This document shows positions 63,484 through 64,000 of a stretch of 64,000 nucleotides of DNA, piece by piece. Source of the DNA: Mongoliitalea daihaiensis (lineage in GTDB: Bacteria > Bacteroidota > Bacteroidia > Cytophagales > Cyclobacteriaceae); NCBI RefSeq assembly GCF_021596945.1, contig NZ_CP063779.1, forward strand, positions 3,198,001 through 3,262,000, read 5' to 3'. Under the pieces are notes generated by a model. That model was not told the origin of the DNA, did not search any database, and saw only the letters and a program-made list of their open reading frames with translations. Made by a program: the position numbers and the translations under genes. Position 1 is the stretch's first letter. Every line of letters begins with the position of its first letter.

Positions 63484-64000
63484 TTATTGAATAATCGCTT
63501 CAATTGCTTGTAATTCCGATTCCGTAAATTGAAGATTTTGTAGTGTTTGTATATTTTCCTCCACTTGTTGACTTGTACTGACGCCTATTAACACTGAACA
63601 GATTTCAGGATTTCGTAAAATCCAAGCTATGGCCATTTGCGCAAGCTTTTGTCCCCTGCTTTGAGCAATTTCATTCAGTAAGCGTACTTTTTCTAAAACT
63701 TGGGGTGTAAGATTATTTTCAGAGAGGTATCTTCCATCGGAAGCAATTCTACTGCCCGCAGGAATGCCGTTGAGGTATTTGTCAGTCAAAAGCCCTTGTT
63801 CCAATGGAGAAAAAGCGATCCCTCCAATACCCTTGTTAGATAATGTCAGGAGTAGATCATTTTCAACCCATCTATCAAGCATACTGTAGCGTGGTTGGTG
63901 AATCAACAATCGGACCCCCATGCGTTGAAGGATTTCATATGCTTGGATTGTTTGCTCTGCGGTGTATTGGGAGATACCCACATAAAGCGCCTTACCTTGC
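63484..64000 (-). CDS. Aldo/keto reductase, C-terminal part (gene runs off the window)
   Basis: The frame is open to the window edge and reads QGKALYVGISQYTAEQ, so the start lies beyond 64000. The visible ~170 residues are the C-terminal half of an aldo/keto reductase: NQPRYS-type segment as HQPRYSMLDRWVE, IAFSPLEQGLLTDKYLNG, LAQMAIAWILRNPEICSVLIGVSTSQQVEENI. It resembles the YghZ/potassium-channel beta-subunit group that reduces aldehydes with NADPH. Confidence 0.88.
   Translation of the reverse strand, partial: QGKALYVGISQYTAEQTIQAYEILQRMGVRLLIHQPRYSMLDRWVENDLLLTLSNKGIGGIAFSPLEQGLLTDKYLNGIPAGSRIASDGRYLSENNLTPQVLEKVRLLNEIAQSRGQKLAQMAIAWILRNPEICSVLIGVSTSQQVEENIQTLQNLQFTESELQAIEAIIQ

Overview
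The window looks like a chromosomal segment of a Bacteroidota bacterium, most likely a Cytophagales/Cyclobacteriaceae relative (Algoriphagus or Echinicola type). The reasons are family-level: Bacteroidota-type promoters (TTTG, about 19-20 bp, TAnnTTTG), few Shine-Dalgarno sites, a TamB/lipidated TamA-like pair, a SerB-SerA fusion, a GNAT-first arginine operon with a transcarbamylase of the N-acyl-ornithine type, and DUF1573, DUF1080 and DUF4236 proteins. No database search was possible; family names come from motifs I could read.

Layout. 0-13 kb: an ABC-F ATPase, a sodium:solute symporter overlapping an RlmI-like methyltransferase, and a tamB-tamL pair. 13-21 kb: a complete trpEGDCFBA operon behind a leader peptide with three consecutive Trp codons and an intrinsic terminator (an attenuator), followed by a DAHP synthase and phenylalanine 4-hydroxylase. 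22-25 kb: hisH-hisA-hisF-hisIE, with a strong hairpin terminator just upstream of hisH. 25-27 kb: divergent UDP-glucuronate decarboxylase and galE genes. 33-35.5 kb: a YceI / outer-membrane protein / YceI cluster. 35.5-43.8 kb (minus strand): an eight-gene arginine operon. 44-64 kb: a PLP enzyme and M14 peptidase pair, DUF1080 protein, ferritin, deoxynucleoside kinase, 3-hydroxybutyryl-CoA dehydrogenase, S1-domain protein, ROK protein, SerB-SerA fusion, AbgT transporter, TrpS, DUF1573, DUF4236, a Tat-exported HisC-like aminotransferase and a partial aldo/keto reductase.

The unusual part is 27.3-32.9 kb. A canonical promoter leads into six 78-bp repeats, each the 5' half of a tRNA-Asp gene whose anticodon arm is replaced by a TCCCGA-N3-TCGGGA hairpin. 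Two intact tRNA-Asp(GUC) genes and a perfect terminator follow. Then come 14 full and one truncated tandem units of 345/346 bp. Each unit holds an 85-codon GIY-YIG nuclease ORF whose last six codons and stop codon are supplied by the 5' part and D-loop of a tRNA-Asp copy, then the same hairpin in place of the anticodon arm, a decayed T-arm, the tRNA 3' acceptor strand, and another copy of the terminator. The array looks like a self-amplified tRNA-associated nuclease element with non-decoding tRNA-like products. I know of no described system with this architecture, and its function is unknown.

A second theme is degenerate low-complexity tracts (for example GCGAGAGACTAGAAGCGAGA) inside operon gaps (trpG-trpD, trpB-trpA, phhA-hisH) and directly before the symporter start codon.
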